Below are positions 1 to 6,737 of a DNA stretch of 10,280 bases, piece after piece. The stretch's first letter is position 1. Each line of letters begins with the position of its first letter. A model generated the notes under the pieces. The model was given only the letters and a program-made list of their open reading frames with translations, was not told the DNA's origin and made no database searches. Position numbers and translations under genes: made by a program. Source of the stretch: Rhodoferax sp. (GTDB lineage: Bacteria; Pseudomonadota; Gammaproteobacteria; Burkholderiales; Burkholderiaceae_C); assembly GCA_030833685.1 (NCBI GenBank), contig JAURGS010000070.1, forward strand, positions 1-10,280, in the 5' to 3' direction.

Positions 1-3000
1 CTGCAAGCCGATCTTGCTCTGATCAACGCCAACCACTGGCTGCAGGATTACCTTGACAGCCCAAGCGAATCCCGGCGCGCCCTGGTGGAACAGTTTTTTG
101 CGGATGTGTCGCGTAGCCGCCAGGGGCGCTATTCTCAAATTCGCTACATTGACGAAACTGGTCAGGAAGTCGTGCGTGTGGACTGGCGCGCCGGCCAGGC
201 AATGACAATCCCGCAGCCCCAACGGCAGAACAAAGCCGATCGTCCCTATGCGCGCGAAGGTTTGCAATTGGCAGCTGGCGCGCAGCTGCTCACTGCGTTG
301 GATCTCAACGTTGAGAACGGTGTTGTCGTAGAGCCTTTTGAGCCAACCCTTCGCGCGGTCAGCCGCTCGTCTAACCGCTTGGGTGCGACCAAGGGCATCG
401 TGGTCATCAACCTGGCCGCGAAAGATCTGATCGATCGCGTGACCGGCCAAGGACCAGCCCAATTTCTCAACACCTGGCTCATCAACAACCAGGGGCACTG
501 GATATCCGGGCCAGACCCAGCGAACGAATGGGGAAACGTTTTCGCCAATCGGTCGTCTCAAAGTTTTAAGCATCAGTACCCAGGGCTTTGGGCACAAATA
601 ACTAAAACCCCGTTGGGGCAGATATCTGCAATTGAGCAAGCTGGCTTTTGGGGTATGACATTGGCGGCTGATGCGCACAGCAGTGTCGATAAGCCCACCG
701 CTTCGCCACTTTGGCACATGGTTCAAACACCCGCGGGGTGGGACACCATCGGCGCCTGGGAGGACGAGGCCCGAACAAAATTACTGCCGATTTACTTGCT
801 GCTTGGGCTTATCGGCAGCGCCATCATCGTTTGGCTCAGTCATATCAGCGCCAAGGTTCGAGTCCAAACCAATGAAACAGCGAGACTGCAAGAGCAAAAC
901 CGTGTGATGTTGGCCGCAGCGCCCATGGGTATTTTGCTCACCGACAAGAGCGGGCAGATCCATCAGACCAACGCAACAACTGCACAGTTGCTGGGCTGGA
1001 GCGAGACAGAGCTGCGTGCGATGAACATCGAGCAAATATTTCCATCTCGCAAACTAAAGCGCCACTGGTGCAGCCAACACCCACAACTTGACCTGGCCCA
1101 CCAGTCGGACGTGCTCAACAGCGTCGAAGATACCTTCCTCACGGCCCAACATAAGGATGGACAGCACCTTGCAGTGGAGGTGATCCTGTCACCTGTCCAA
1201 CTCGCCGATGGGCCTGGCGTTCTCGCCGGGATTTCCGACATCAGCGCTCGTCTTCGAGCAAACCGCGAAAAAGACCGTATCGCCCAGCAATTGGAATTAA
1301 GTGCTTCTGCAGCCGGCCTCGGCAGTTTTGTTGAGGATCTGGATTCTGGCACCGTACTTGTGGACGCAAGAGCGCTGCAATTGTGGGGCCTCAATGATCA
1401 AAATCCATCTACACCGCTCGCGCAAGACGTCCTCTACAGCCGCATGGTCAGCGACGATATCGACCTGTCTAATCGTTACTTGCACAAGGCTGCCCGCCTG
1501 AATGTGCGTGTTCACGCCGGCGATGGTGTCGTGCGCTACCTGCGCATCGACCGCATTGAAGTCCAAAATCAAGAGGGCCGACCTGTTCGCATCGCGGCCG
1601 TCACGGATCACACCGCAGAGCGCGAGCAGGCCCAAAAGCTAGCCGATCTGCAGAGTGAGGCGCGCCTCATTCTGGAGGCCGTCCCCGTCGGTGTAGCCAG
1701 GTCTGAAGGGTGGAAGTGGACATGGGTTAATCCAAGCTTTGCCGCATGGGTGGGTCAAAGTGCCAAAGGTCTCCAGCGTCAATCAATCGATGCCGTGCTG
1801 GCAGATCCGCAAGAAAAGCAGCGGCTAAGAGCAAACTTTCAGGACGCGGTCCGAATTGGACACAATGTCTTCTCAGCTGAATTTCATGTCCAAGGCTCTT
1901 CAGGCAAAAGACTTTTGCATGCCAAGGGTGTGATCCTTGATGCCCAATCCGAGTCAGTGCTGTTTGCCATCAGTGATGTGACTGACGAGCGTGCACAGCA
2001 AAAGAGTCTGGCAGCAGCCATGATCAAAGCCTCACAGGGCGAAAAAGCCAAAGCGGACTTCGTATCGATGATCACCCACGAAATTCGCACCCCGCTTAAC
2101 GGCTTGATGGGCGGGTTGCAGCTCCTTGGGGGCAAAGACTTGAATCAGCGCCAAAGGGAATACCTGGATTTGAGTTTGGAATCCTCAAAGCTGCTGATGG
2201 CCGTTGTGAATGACCTGCTTGATTTTCACAAACTCGAGGCTGGAAAGCTGGAATTAAGCCCGGTTCCTATACGCCTTTCTTATGTTTTGACGCGTTTTGA
2301 GCCAACGCTCAAAACCTTGCCCAGACACAGCGATGTCGAGTGGCAATGCGTAATTGATCCCGCACTAGATCAGTTGGTTTCGGCCGACGATCTCAGACTC
2401 CGCCAGATCATCAGCAACCTGGTCAGTAATGCACTGAAATTCACAACACATGGCGTCGTCAAACTTTCAGCTCAGCTCAACGCTGAGGACGAAGAGAAGA
2501 TTACGGTCCAGATCGAGGTTGCCGACACAGGTCTGGGCATGAGCCCCGAGACGCTGGAAAAACTGTTCACACCCTTTCAGCAGGCGCACGCAGGGCACGC
2601 ACGCACCTACGGAGGAACGGGGCTGGGCCTGAGCATTTGTAAGGCACTGGTGAGCGAGATGGGTGGGACGCTGAATGTTCGCAGCGAAATTGGACTTGGA
2701 TCGACCTTCACGCTCAAATTGACCCTGCCGCGGGCGCAAGAGCAAGACCACCAACTTGGCACGCGACCAAGCGATGGCACTGACTTGTCACGAGACTTCA
2801 CCAACGCCGGGCAGTCCCGCGGGCCTCTGGCTGGGCGACGTGTGCTTCTGGTTGACGACAACCGTATCAATCGCTCGATGGGCAAGGCCATGTTGAAAGA
2901 GCTGGGCTGTTTTGTGGAGCTGGCCGAAGACGGCGCGCAAGCGGTTGCCAAATTACGCGATCAAGCGCTGCAAGTTGATTTGGTGCTGATGGATTTGCAA

Positions 3001-3216
3001 ATGCCGCTCCTGGACGGCTTTGAATCAACGGCGCTCATCCGTCAGAGCAATAATCCCGCTCTAAGAGCCATCCCCATCATTGCCCTGACCGGTAATGCTG
3101 CCCAAGCCGACGTCGACGCTGTCATAAGGGCTGGCATGAACGGACACCTGACAAAGCCCATCAACATGAACACGCTGGAAGAGAAAATCCAGGAAATCCT
3201 TGGCGAGACGGCCTGA
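1..3216 (+). CDS. Hybrid sensor histidine kinase (Cache-like sensor, three PAS, HisKA, HATPase, receiver), 5' partial
   Basis: The frame is open from base 1, so the start lies outside the window; 1071 residues are visible (numbered here from base 1). Residues 1 to about 260 resemble the periplasmic Cache-type sensor of bacterial kinases (YSQIRYID, then a DLNVE motif and a final GIVVIN strand). One membrane helix lies at about 261-281; a second should lie upstream of the window. Three PAS-like units follow at about 300-415, 430-542 and 552-670. HisKA carries the phospho-acceptor His693 in THEIRTPLNG. The ATPase domain shows the N box (Asn810), G1 (DTGLGMS from 842) and G2 (GGTGLGLS, 871-878). 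The receiver domain has the acidic pair Asp952/953, phospho-acceptor Asp998 in MDLQMP, Thr1030 and Lys1052. No HPt or DNA-binding domain is present, so phosphate presumably passes to a separate HPt or regulator. It is inner-membrane signalling; the ligand is unknown. The gene next door suggests, without proof, control of surface polysaccharide. Confidence 0.93.
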   Translation: MQADLALINANHWLQDYLDSPSESRRALVEQFFADVSRSRQGRYSQIRYIDETGQEVVRVDWRAGQAMTIPQPQRQNKADRPYAREGLQLAAGAQLLTALDLNVENGVVVEPFEPTLRAVSRSSNRLGATKGIVVINLAAKDLIDRVTGQGPAQFLNTWLINNQGHWISGPDPANEWGNVFANRSSQSFKHQYPGLWAQITKTPLGQISAIEQAGFWGMTLAADAHSSVDKPTASPLWHMVQTPAGWDTIGAWEDEARTKLLPIYLLLGLIGSAIIVWLSHISAKVRVQTNETARLQEQNRVMLAAAPMGILLTDKSGQIHQTNATTAQLLGWSETELRAMNIEQIFPSRKLKRHWCSQHPQLDLAHQSDVLNSVEDTFLTAQHKDGQHLAVEVILSPVQLADGPGVLAGISDISARLRANREKDRIAQQLELSASAAGLGSFVEDLDSGTVLVDARALQLWGLNDQNPSTPLAQDVLYSRMVSDDIDLSNRYLHKAARLNVRVHAGDGVVRYLRIDRIEVQNQEGRPVRIAAVTDHTAEREQAQKLADLQSEARLILEAVPVGVARSEGWKWTWVNPSFAAWVGQSAKGLQRQSIDAVLADPQEKQRLRANFQDAVRIGHNVFSAEFHVQGSSGKRLLHAKGVILDAQSESVLFAISDVTDERAQQKSLAAAMIKASQGEKAKADFVSMITHEIRTPLNGLMGGLQLLGGKDLNQRQREYLDLSLESSKLLMAVVNDLLDFHKLEAGKLELSPVPIRLSYVLTRFEPTLKTLPRHSDVEWQCVIDPALDQLVSADDLRLRQIISNLVSNALKFTTHGVVKLSAQLNAEDEEKITVQIEVADTGLGMSPETLEKLFTPFQQAHAGHARTYGGTGLGLSICKALVSEMGGTLNVRSEIGLGSTFTLKLTLPRAQEQDHQLGTRPSDGTDLSRDFTNAGQSRGPLAGRRVLLVDDNRINRSMGKAMLKELGCFVELAEDGAQAVAKLRDQALQVDLVLMDLQMPLLDGFESTALIRQSNNPALRAIPIIALTGNAAQADVDAVIRAGMNGHLTKPINMNTLEEKIQEILGETA

Positions 3217-3306
3217 TGCGCCTGATACATCGACTATGCTTAGCCGACCCGACCTGCTCATCTGGTGTTACATCGGCACGAGGACCAAGCAGTGGGTATG
3301 TCGCTA

Positions 3307-3333
3307 GCAGGTGGTAGGCCCCCTGCACCTTTT
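3307..3333 (+). terminator. Weak intrinsic terminator candidate after the kinase gene
   Basis: GCAGG (3307-3311) can pair with CCTGC (3322-3326), and two more G-C pairs form inside after one mismatch, leaving a 4-base loop. A short run of four T follows at 3330-3333. A competing pairing AGGTG (3309-3313) with CACCT (3326-3330) abuts the T run directly. Either hairpin could end the kinase transcript about 90 bases after its stop. The T tract is short, so this is only a candidate. Confidence 0.3.
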
Positions 3334-3345
3334 CCCTTGCCGGCA

Positions 3346-3373
3346 TTGACGTCAGAAATACAAAAACTATGCT
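3346..3373 (+). promoter_or_regulatory. Candidate sigma70 promoter for the sugar transferase
   Basis: TTGACG (3346-3351, five of six consensus bases) is followed after 16 bases by TATGCT (3368-3373, four of six). The -10 box would overlap the first possible ATG (3369). If it is used, transcription would begin near 3380 and translation would have to start at the in-frame ATG at 3432. This is a pattern match only; no transcript data. Confidence 0.35.
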
Positions 3374-4025
3374 AGACCTTATTCTTCAACTCAGCGATTT
3401 CGACGAAGGTGACGCACTTTTGCGTGCGTACATGAAGAAACGGTTTTTTGATCTTTTTGTGTCAATGACCATACTGATGGTCTTGAGTCCATTTATCTTT
3501 CTCATCATCTACCTCATCCGCAAAGACGGTGGGCCGGCTTTTTACTGGCAAAAGCGTGTTGGCTGGGATCAAAAAGAGTTCAACTTTCCCAAGTTCAGGA
3601 CGATGGTGGTGGGCGCAGACAAAATGAAAGACGATCTGCTCAAAACCAACCAACACGGTGCAGACGGCGTGACCTTCAAAATGAAAGACGATCCGCGCGT
3701 GACCAAGGTTGGCAAATTTCTTCGGCGTTTCAGTATCGACGAATTGCCCCAACTGTGGTGCGTGCTAGAAGGCACCATGAGCCTGGTGGGACCCCGCCCG
3801 CCCGTGCCACGCGAGGTAGCGCAGTACACCGATGAGCAAAAAATGCGCCTGATGGCGATTCCCGGGATCACTGGCATTTGGCAGGTCAGTGGCCGAAGCG
3901 ACATCGGGTTCGAACAACAGTACGAGATGGATCTGGAATACATGCGCAACTATTCCATGATCACCGACTTGAAGATTCTGCTCAAGACTGTTCCTGCCGT
4001 CCTGTTCGGCAAAGGTGCCTACTGA
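3369..4025 (+). CDS. Small bacterial sugar transferase (polyprenyl-phosphate sugar-1-phosphate transferase, PglC/WbaP catalytic family)
   Basis: 218 residues from the first ATG; 197 from the alternative ATG at 3432. This family (Pfam bacterial sugar transferase) moves a sugar-1-phosphate from a nucleotide sugar to undecaprenyl phosphate, the first membrane step of capsule, exopolysaccharide or O-unit synthesis. Visible hallmarks: KRFFD (24-28) leading into one hydrophobic re-entrant helix (about 29-50), the QKRVG and KFRTM motifs, the FSIDELPQLW catalytic segment with the Asp124-Glu125 dyad, SLVGPRPP (138-145) and PGITGIWQVSGRS (165-177). It lacks the extra N-terminal membrane domain of long WbaP-type enzymes, so it is the minimal monotopic form. 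Neither start has a clear Shine-Dalgarno; the promoter-like element overlapping 3369 and the family's usual N-terminus favour 3432. It is a single gene converging on the hydrolase gene 6 bases away. Sugar specificity cannot be read from sequence. Confidence 0.93.
   Translation: MLDLILQLSDFDEGDALLRAYMKKRFFDLFVSMTILMVLSPFIFLIIYLIRKDGGPAFYWQKRVGWDQKEFNFPKFRTMVVGADKMKDDLLKTNQHGADGVTFKMKDDPRVTKVGKFLRRFSIDELPQLWCVLEGTMSLVGPRPPVPREVAQYTDEQKMRLMAIPGITGIWQVSGRSDIGFEQQYEMDLEYMRNYSMITDLKILLKTVPAVLFGKGAY
3620..3693 (+). repeat. 17-bp direct repeat inside the sugar transferase gene
   Basis: CAAAATGAAAGACGATC occurs at 3620-3636 and again, identically, at 3677-3693, 57 bases (19 codons) apart and in the same reading frame. 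Both copies encode a KMKDD stretch. The second copy is part of the conserved DPRVTKVGKFLRR segment of the family, so the repeat is most likely chance similarity on a shared Lys/Asp-rich surface. It would permit an in-frame 19-codon deletion. Confidence 0.6.
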
Positions 4026-4031
4026 GCCCGA

Positions 4032-4613
4032 TCAATTAAAAACAAAATTCAGTACGGTGTCCAAATGATCGGTGTAGTCGCTCAAGGCGTGGTCGCTTCC
4101 GTCTAGCAGAACGGTATTTGCAAGCGCGTAGTGCGCTGCCATCTCCCGCCAATCTAAAAGCTCGTCACCCTTGGCGATCACGGCCAGATAGCGCTGGGCG
4201 TGCGTGATCGCTTTCACTTCCATCTGGACCAGTTCATCCAGGTAGCGCCGCTCAAACACAAAGTGGCTACCCGGGTCTTGCCAAACCTGCTGGTCACCCA
4301 GATGGGCAGACAAATCGCGCGCTGGAAAGACTGCCGGGTTGAGCACAACCGCCTTGCAGCCATAACGCTCAGCGAGATAGGTGGCATAAAAACCACCTAG
4401 CGAAGAACCGATGATGGCCATGCTCTTCGTTGGCCAGCCAGCCAACGCGCTCTCCAGCGCTTGCATTGCGCGCTTGGGTGATGGCGCCAAAGCCGGACAA
4501 AGAACCTGTGTGGCGGGATACCGCTGGCCCACCGCCTTGAGCGTGATTTGCGCTTTGGTCGATTGCGGGGAAGACCGAAACCCGTGCAGGTAGAGCAGAT
4601 GGGTACAGCTCAT
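4032..4613 (-). CDS. yqiA: YqiA/UPF0227-family alpha/beta-hydrolase (putative esterase)
   Basis: 193 residues from ATG at 4613, very close to the length of E. coli YqiA, a small cytoplasmic esterase active on short acyl esters. The N-terminus CTHLLYLHGFRSSPQSTKA matches the YqiA oxyanion-loop start (LLYLHGFNSSP in E. coli). The nucleophile elbow is GSSLGG with Ser71; GDELLDWR (Asp150, possibly Asp154) and GSDHALSD (His175) supply the rest of the catalytic triad. VVLNPAVFP (89-97) matches the family's VVNPAV segment. There is no signal peptide. A GTG five codons upstream (4628) is possible but adds nothing family-like. It lies 41 bases downstream of the aminotransferase gene on the same strand and is probably co-transcribed. 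Physiological substrate unknown. Confidence 0.9.
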   Translation of the reverse strand: MSCTHLLYLHGFRSSPQSTKAQITLKAVGQRYPATQVLCPALAPSPKRAMQALESALAGWPTKSMAIIGSSLGGFYATYLAERYGCKAVVLNPAVFPARDLSAHLGDQQVWQDPGSHFVFERRYLDELVQMEVKAITHAQRYLAVIAKGDELLDWREMAAHYALANTVLLDGSDHALSDYTDHLDTVLNFVFN

Positions 4614-4654
4614 GAAACGCTGGTGCACGCCATTTCGTTCACTGACGTTTGCCT

Positions 4655-5845
4655 TCAGGCAAGCGCCTTCGCCAGCCGGGCCACACCTTCTCGGATACGC
4701 GCCTCATTGGCTGTGGCAAAGCTCAGACGCAGGCTACTGGGGTCGGGATCATGGGCAAAGAATGGAGCGCCCGGAACGAATGCAACGCCCTGCTCAATCG
4801 CGTTTTTGGCAAATGTCGCCACGTCGGCGCTATTGCCATCGTGGCCGGTCAGACGGGCCCAAAAAAACATGCCGCCCTGTGGTGCGTCAAACGCAATGGC
4901 TTGGCCCAGGTCATCAACGAGCGCCTGCGCCATCACGGCTGCGCGCTGAGCGTATGTCTTGCGCACCACATCAAGCGTGGCCGTCATGCGGTTTAAGCCC
5001 AAGTAGTGGGCACAAATGGCCTGTGTCAAGTTGCTGGTATGGGCATCGCTGAATTGTTTGCACATGGTGGCATTGGCCAACAGGTCTTTGGGTGCGATCA
5101 GCCAGCCCACCCGCAGGCCCGGCGAGAGTATCTTGCTAAACGATCCACAGTACGCCAAGTTGTCCGCACTCCCCTGGACCTGCGGGCTCAGCGCCAACAA
5201 GCTGGCCGGGGGCGGCTGATCAAAATACAGCTCGCCATAGGGGTCATCTTCGACCACCAAGATTTCCATCTGCGCCGCAAGCTCAAGCACGCGCAGGCGG
5301 CGCTCCAGACTTAAAGTGGCCCCGCTCGGATTGCCAAAGTTGGGAACTAGGTACACCAACTTGGGGCGATGCTCACGCATTAGCTGCTCGAGCCGGTCCA
5401 CCTGAATGCCGTGTGCATCGATGGGGCAGCCGATCACGTTGGCTCCGTATAGCCGGTAGCACTGGATGGTGGCCAAGAACGTGGGCGCCTCAACGATCAC
5501 GTTGTCGCCGGGCGAGATCATGGTTTTGCCGATCAGATCCAGCGCCTGCTGACTGCCCGTGGTTGTGATCAAGCCGTCTGCCTGCACGACACACCCTTTA
5601 TTGGCCATAAAGCCGACCAGCGCTTCACGCAATAGCGGATAGCCCTCGGTTGCCCCATACTGCAAGACGGGCCCGGGGTTGTTGTTCAAAACCGCTTGGC
5701 TGGCCAAGGCAATGCCCTCGGCATCGAATAAGGTGGGGTCTGGAAATCCACCCGCAAAACTGATGATGCCGGGTTTCCCCAGGAGTTTGAACAACTCCCG
5801 TATGGCAGACGTTTCAACGTTTTTTAGACGATTGGCAAATTCCAT
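4655..5845 (-). CDS. Fold-type I PLP-dependent aminotransferase (LysN / 2-aminoadipate aminotransferase-like)
   Basis: 396 residues, normal length for class I/II aminotransferases. MEFANRLKNVETSAIREL followed by ISFAGGFPDPTLF is the typical start of the 2-aminoadipate/kynurenine-type group that resembles the C-terminal half of MocR regulators. Visible elements: YGATEGYPLLREAL (63-76), TTGSQQALDL (96-105), NFGNPSG with Asn172, VEDDPYGELYF with the PLP-ring Asp200 and Tyr203, CGSFSKILSPGLRVGW with Schiff-base Lys238, and LRLSFA with the carboxylate-binding Arg373. It transfers an amino group to a 2-oxo acid in the cytoplasm; the substrate (2-aminoadipate, aromatic or branched-chain) cannot be fixed from motifs. 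Start at 5845 is supported by an AGGAA eight bases upstream. The frame stays open for 67 codons further upstream, but that peptide is unlike any family member and lies in the divergent promoter region. It is upstream partner of the yqiA-like gene. Confidence 0.93.
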   Translation of the reverse strand: MEFANRLKNVETSAIRELFKLLGKPGIISFAGGFPDPTLFDAEGIALASQAVLNNNPGPVLQYGATEGYPLLREALVGFMANKGCVVQADGLITTTGSQQALDLIGKTMISPGDNVIVEAPTFLATIQCYRLYGANVIGCPIDAHGIQVDRLEQLMREHRPKLVYLVPNFGNPSGATLSLERRLRVLELAAQMEILVVEDDPYGELYFDQPPPASLLALSPQVQGSADNLAYCGSFSKILSPGLRVGWLIAPKDLLANATMCKQFSDAHTSNLTQAICAHYLGLNRMTATLDVVRKTYAQRAAVMAQALVDDLGQAIAFDAPQGGMFFWARLTGHDGNSADVATFAKNAIEQGVAFVPGAPFFAHDPDPSSLRLSFATANEARIREGVARLAKALA

Positions 5846-5853
5846 GAAAACGG

Positions 5854-5858
5854 TTCCT
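5854..5858 (-). promoter_or_regulatory. Ribosome binding site that fixes the aminotransferase start
   Basis: On the minus strand AGGAA lies 8 bases before the ATG at 5845. It is the only clear Shine-Dalgarno near any candidate start of this frame and supports the 396-residue product over the longer open frame. Confidence 0.65.
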
Positions 5859-5877
5859 GTGACGGATGAGCGCCAAT

Positions 5878-5887
5878 TCACGCGTGA
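5878..5887. promoter_or_regulatory. 10-bp perfect palindrome in the aminotransferase leader (possible operator)
   Basis: TCACGCGTGA reads the same on both strands. It lies about 33 bases upstream of the aminotransferase start, where a repressor or activator site could act. It is a single copy with no flanking extension (the next base pair does not match), so an operator role is speculative. Confidence 0.2.
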
Positions 5888-5950
5888 GCACCGGCTTTTG
5901 GCGTGCGGCCAGCAGCCTGATTGTCCCTGAATTCCCAGGCCAAAGGCCTC

Positions 5951-5979
5951 TTGACAGATGCACCAAGGGACCGAATAGT
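5951..5979 (+). promoter_or_regulatory. nth: Sigma70-like promoter for nth
   Basis: A perfect TTGACA -35 box (5951-5956) is followed by exactly 17 bases and AATAGT (5974-5979, four of six -10 bases). Transcription would begin near 5986, giving a leader of about 60 bases before the nth ATG. A short inverted repeat AGGCC-aaa-GGCCT (5937-5949) sits immediately upstream of the -35 box. No equally good promoter was seen for the divergent aminotransferase. Confidence 0.5.
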
Positions 5980-6044
5980 TGCTGGAGCAAGTTAGCATCT
6001 CACCCGTTAAACCGAGGTCCACTTCTCGCACAAACCGCCTCCAC

Positions 6045-6695
6045 ATGAATCACAACGCGATTGAGACTTTTTTTGCCACGCTAAAACGGGCTAACCCGCA
6101 TCCACAAACCGAACTTGAATACGCCAGCGTGTTTGAGTTGCTCTGCGCGGTTCTGTTGTCGGCCCAAGCCACAGACATCAGCGTTAACAAGGCCACTCGA
6201 CGGCTTTTTGTACTTGCCAACACGCCGCAAAAAATACTGGCTTTAGGCTTACCGGCCCTGGAGATGCAGATCAAGACGATCGGGCTTTATCGCTCCAAGG
6301 CGAGACACTTGATAAAGACCTGTCGAATCCTGTGTGAGCAGCACCAGGGGCGTGTGCCGCGTACCCGGCAAGACCTTGAAAAACTACCGGGTGTTGGCAG
6401 AAAAACGGCCAACGTTATTTTGAATGTGGCATTCGGCGAGCCCACCATGGCGGTGGACACACACCTTTTTCGCTTGGGCAATCGCACTGGTCTGGCGCCC
6501 GGCAAAACGCCCATCGCGGTTGAGATGGCCTTGCTCAGGCGCGTACCCGAGGCGTACCGGGTGGACGCTCACCACTGGCTGATACTGCACGGTCGTTACA
6601 TTTGCCAGGCCCGAAAACCCCGTTGTTGGGAATGCGGCGTTGCGCAGGTGTGTGACTTTCGAGCCAAAACCCCTGCACCCAGCGCTCGCGCCTAG
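6045..6695 (+). CDS. nth: Endonuclease III, [4Fe-4S] DNA glycosylase/AP lyase
   Basis: 216 residues (E. coli Nth has 211). It removes oxidised pyrimidines in base-excision repair and cleaves the abasic site by beta-elimination. The helix-hairpin-helix LPGVGRKTANVILN (114-127) holds catalytic Lys120, and VDTH holds Asp138; both fall on the E. coli residue numbers. The iron-sulfur cluster ligands are Cys187, Cys194, Cys197 and Cys203 with the family spacing C-x6-C-x2-C-x5-C, again at E. coli numbers. LLSAQATDISVNKAT (37-51) is the conserved N-terminal signature. The exact register supports the ATG at 6045. An in-frame TTG at 5979 lies inside the promoter. No strong Shine-Dalgarno precedes 6045. 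It ends 12 bases from the converging btuD stop. Not in the frequently seen rsx-nth arrangement as far as the window shows. Confidence 0.97.
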   Translation: MNHNAIETFFATLKRANPHPQTELEYASVFELLCAVLLSAQATDISVNKATRRLFVLANTPQKILALGLPALEMQIKTIGLYRSKARHLIKTCRILCEQHQGRVPRTRQDLEKLPGVGRKTANVILNVAFGEPTMAVDTHLFRLGNRTGLAPGKTPIAVEMALLRRVPEAYRVDAHHWLILHGRYICQARKPRCWECGVAQVCDFRAKTPAPSARA

Positions 6696-6737
6696 GCACC
6701 CCGGTTGCTAGCGTGGATCAGACACGCGCGGGGTGCC
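6695..6737. terminator. Composite hairpin spanning the convergent nth and btuD stops (possible bidirectional terminator)
   Basis: GGCACCCC (6695-6702) and GGGGTGCC (6730-6737) form a perfect 8-bp inverted repeat. Inside it GCGTG (6711-6715) and CACGC (6723-6727) form a second 5-bp stem with a 7-base loop. The first stem arm begins on the last base of the nth stop codon, and the btuD stop (6708-6710) lies within the structure. There is no T tract on either side, so it may act as a Rho-independent block only weakly, or as an RNA 3'-end protector. Confidence 0.4.

Noticed and set aside
4026..4031. Terminator between the sugar transferase and the yqiA-like gene
   Set aside because: Only 6 bases separate the stops and no stable stem with a T run is visible; the nearby A-rich bases are coding sequence of the hydrolase.
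5846..6046. 67-residue N-terminal extension of the aminotransferase
   Set aside because: It covers the divergent promoter region, is unlike class I/II aminotransferases, and the ATG at 5845 has a good Shine-Dalgarno.
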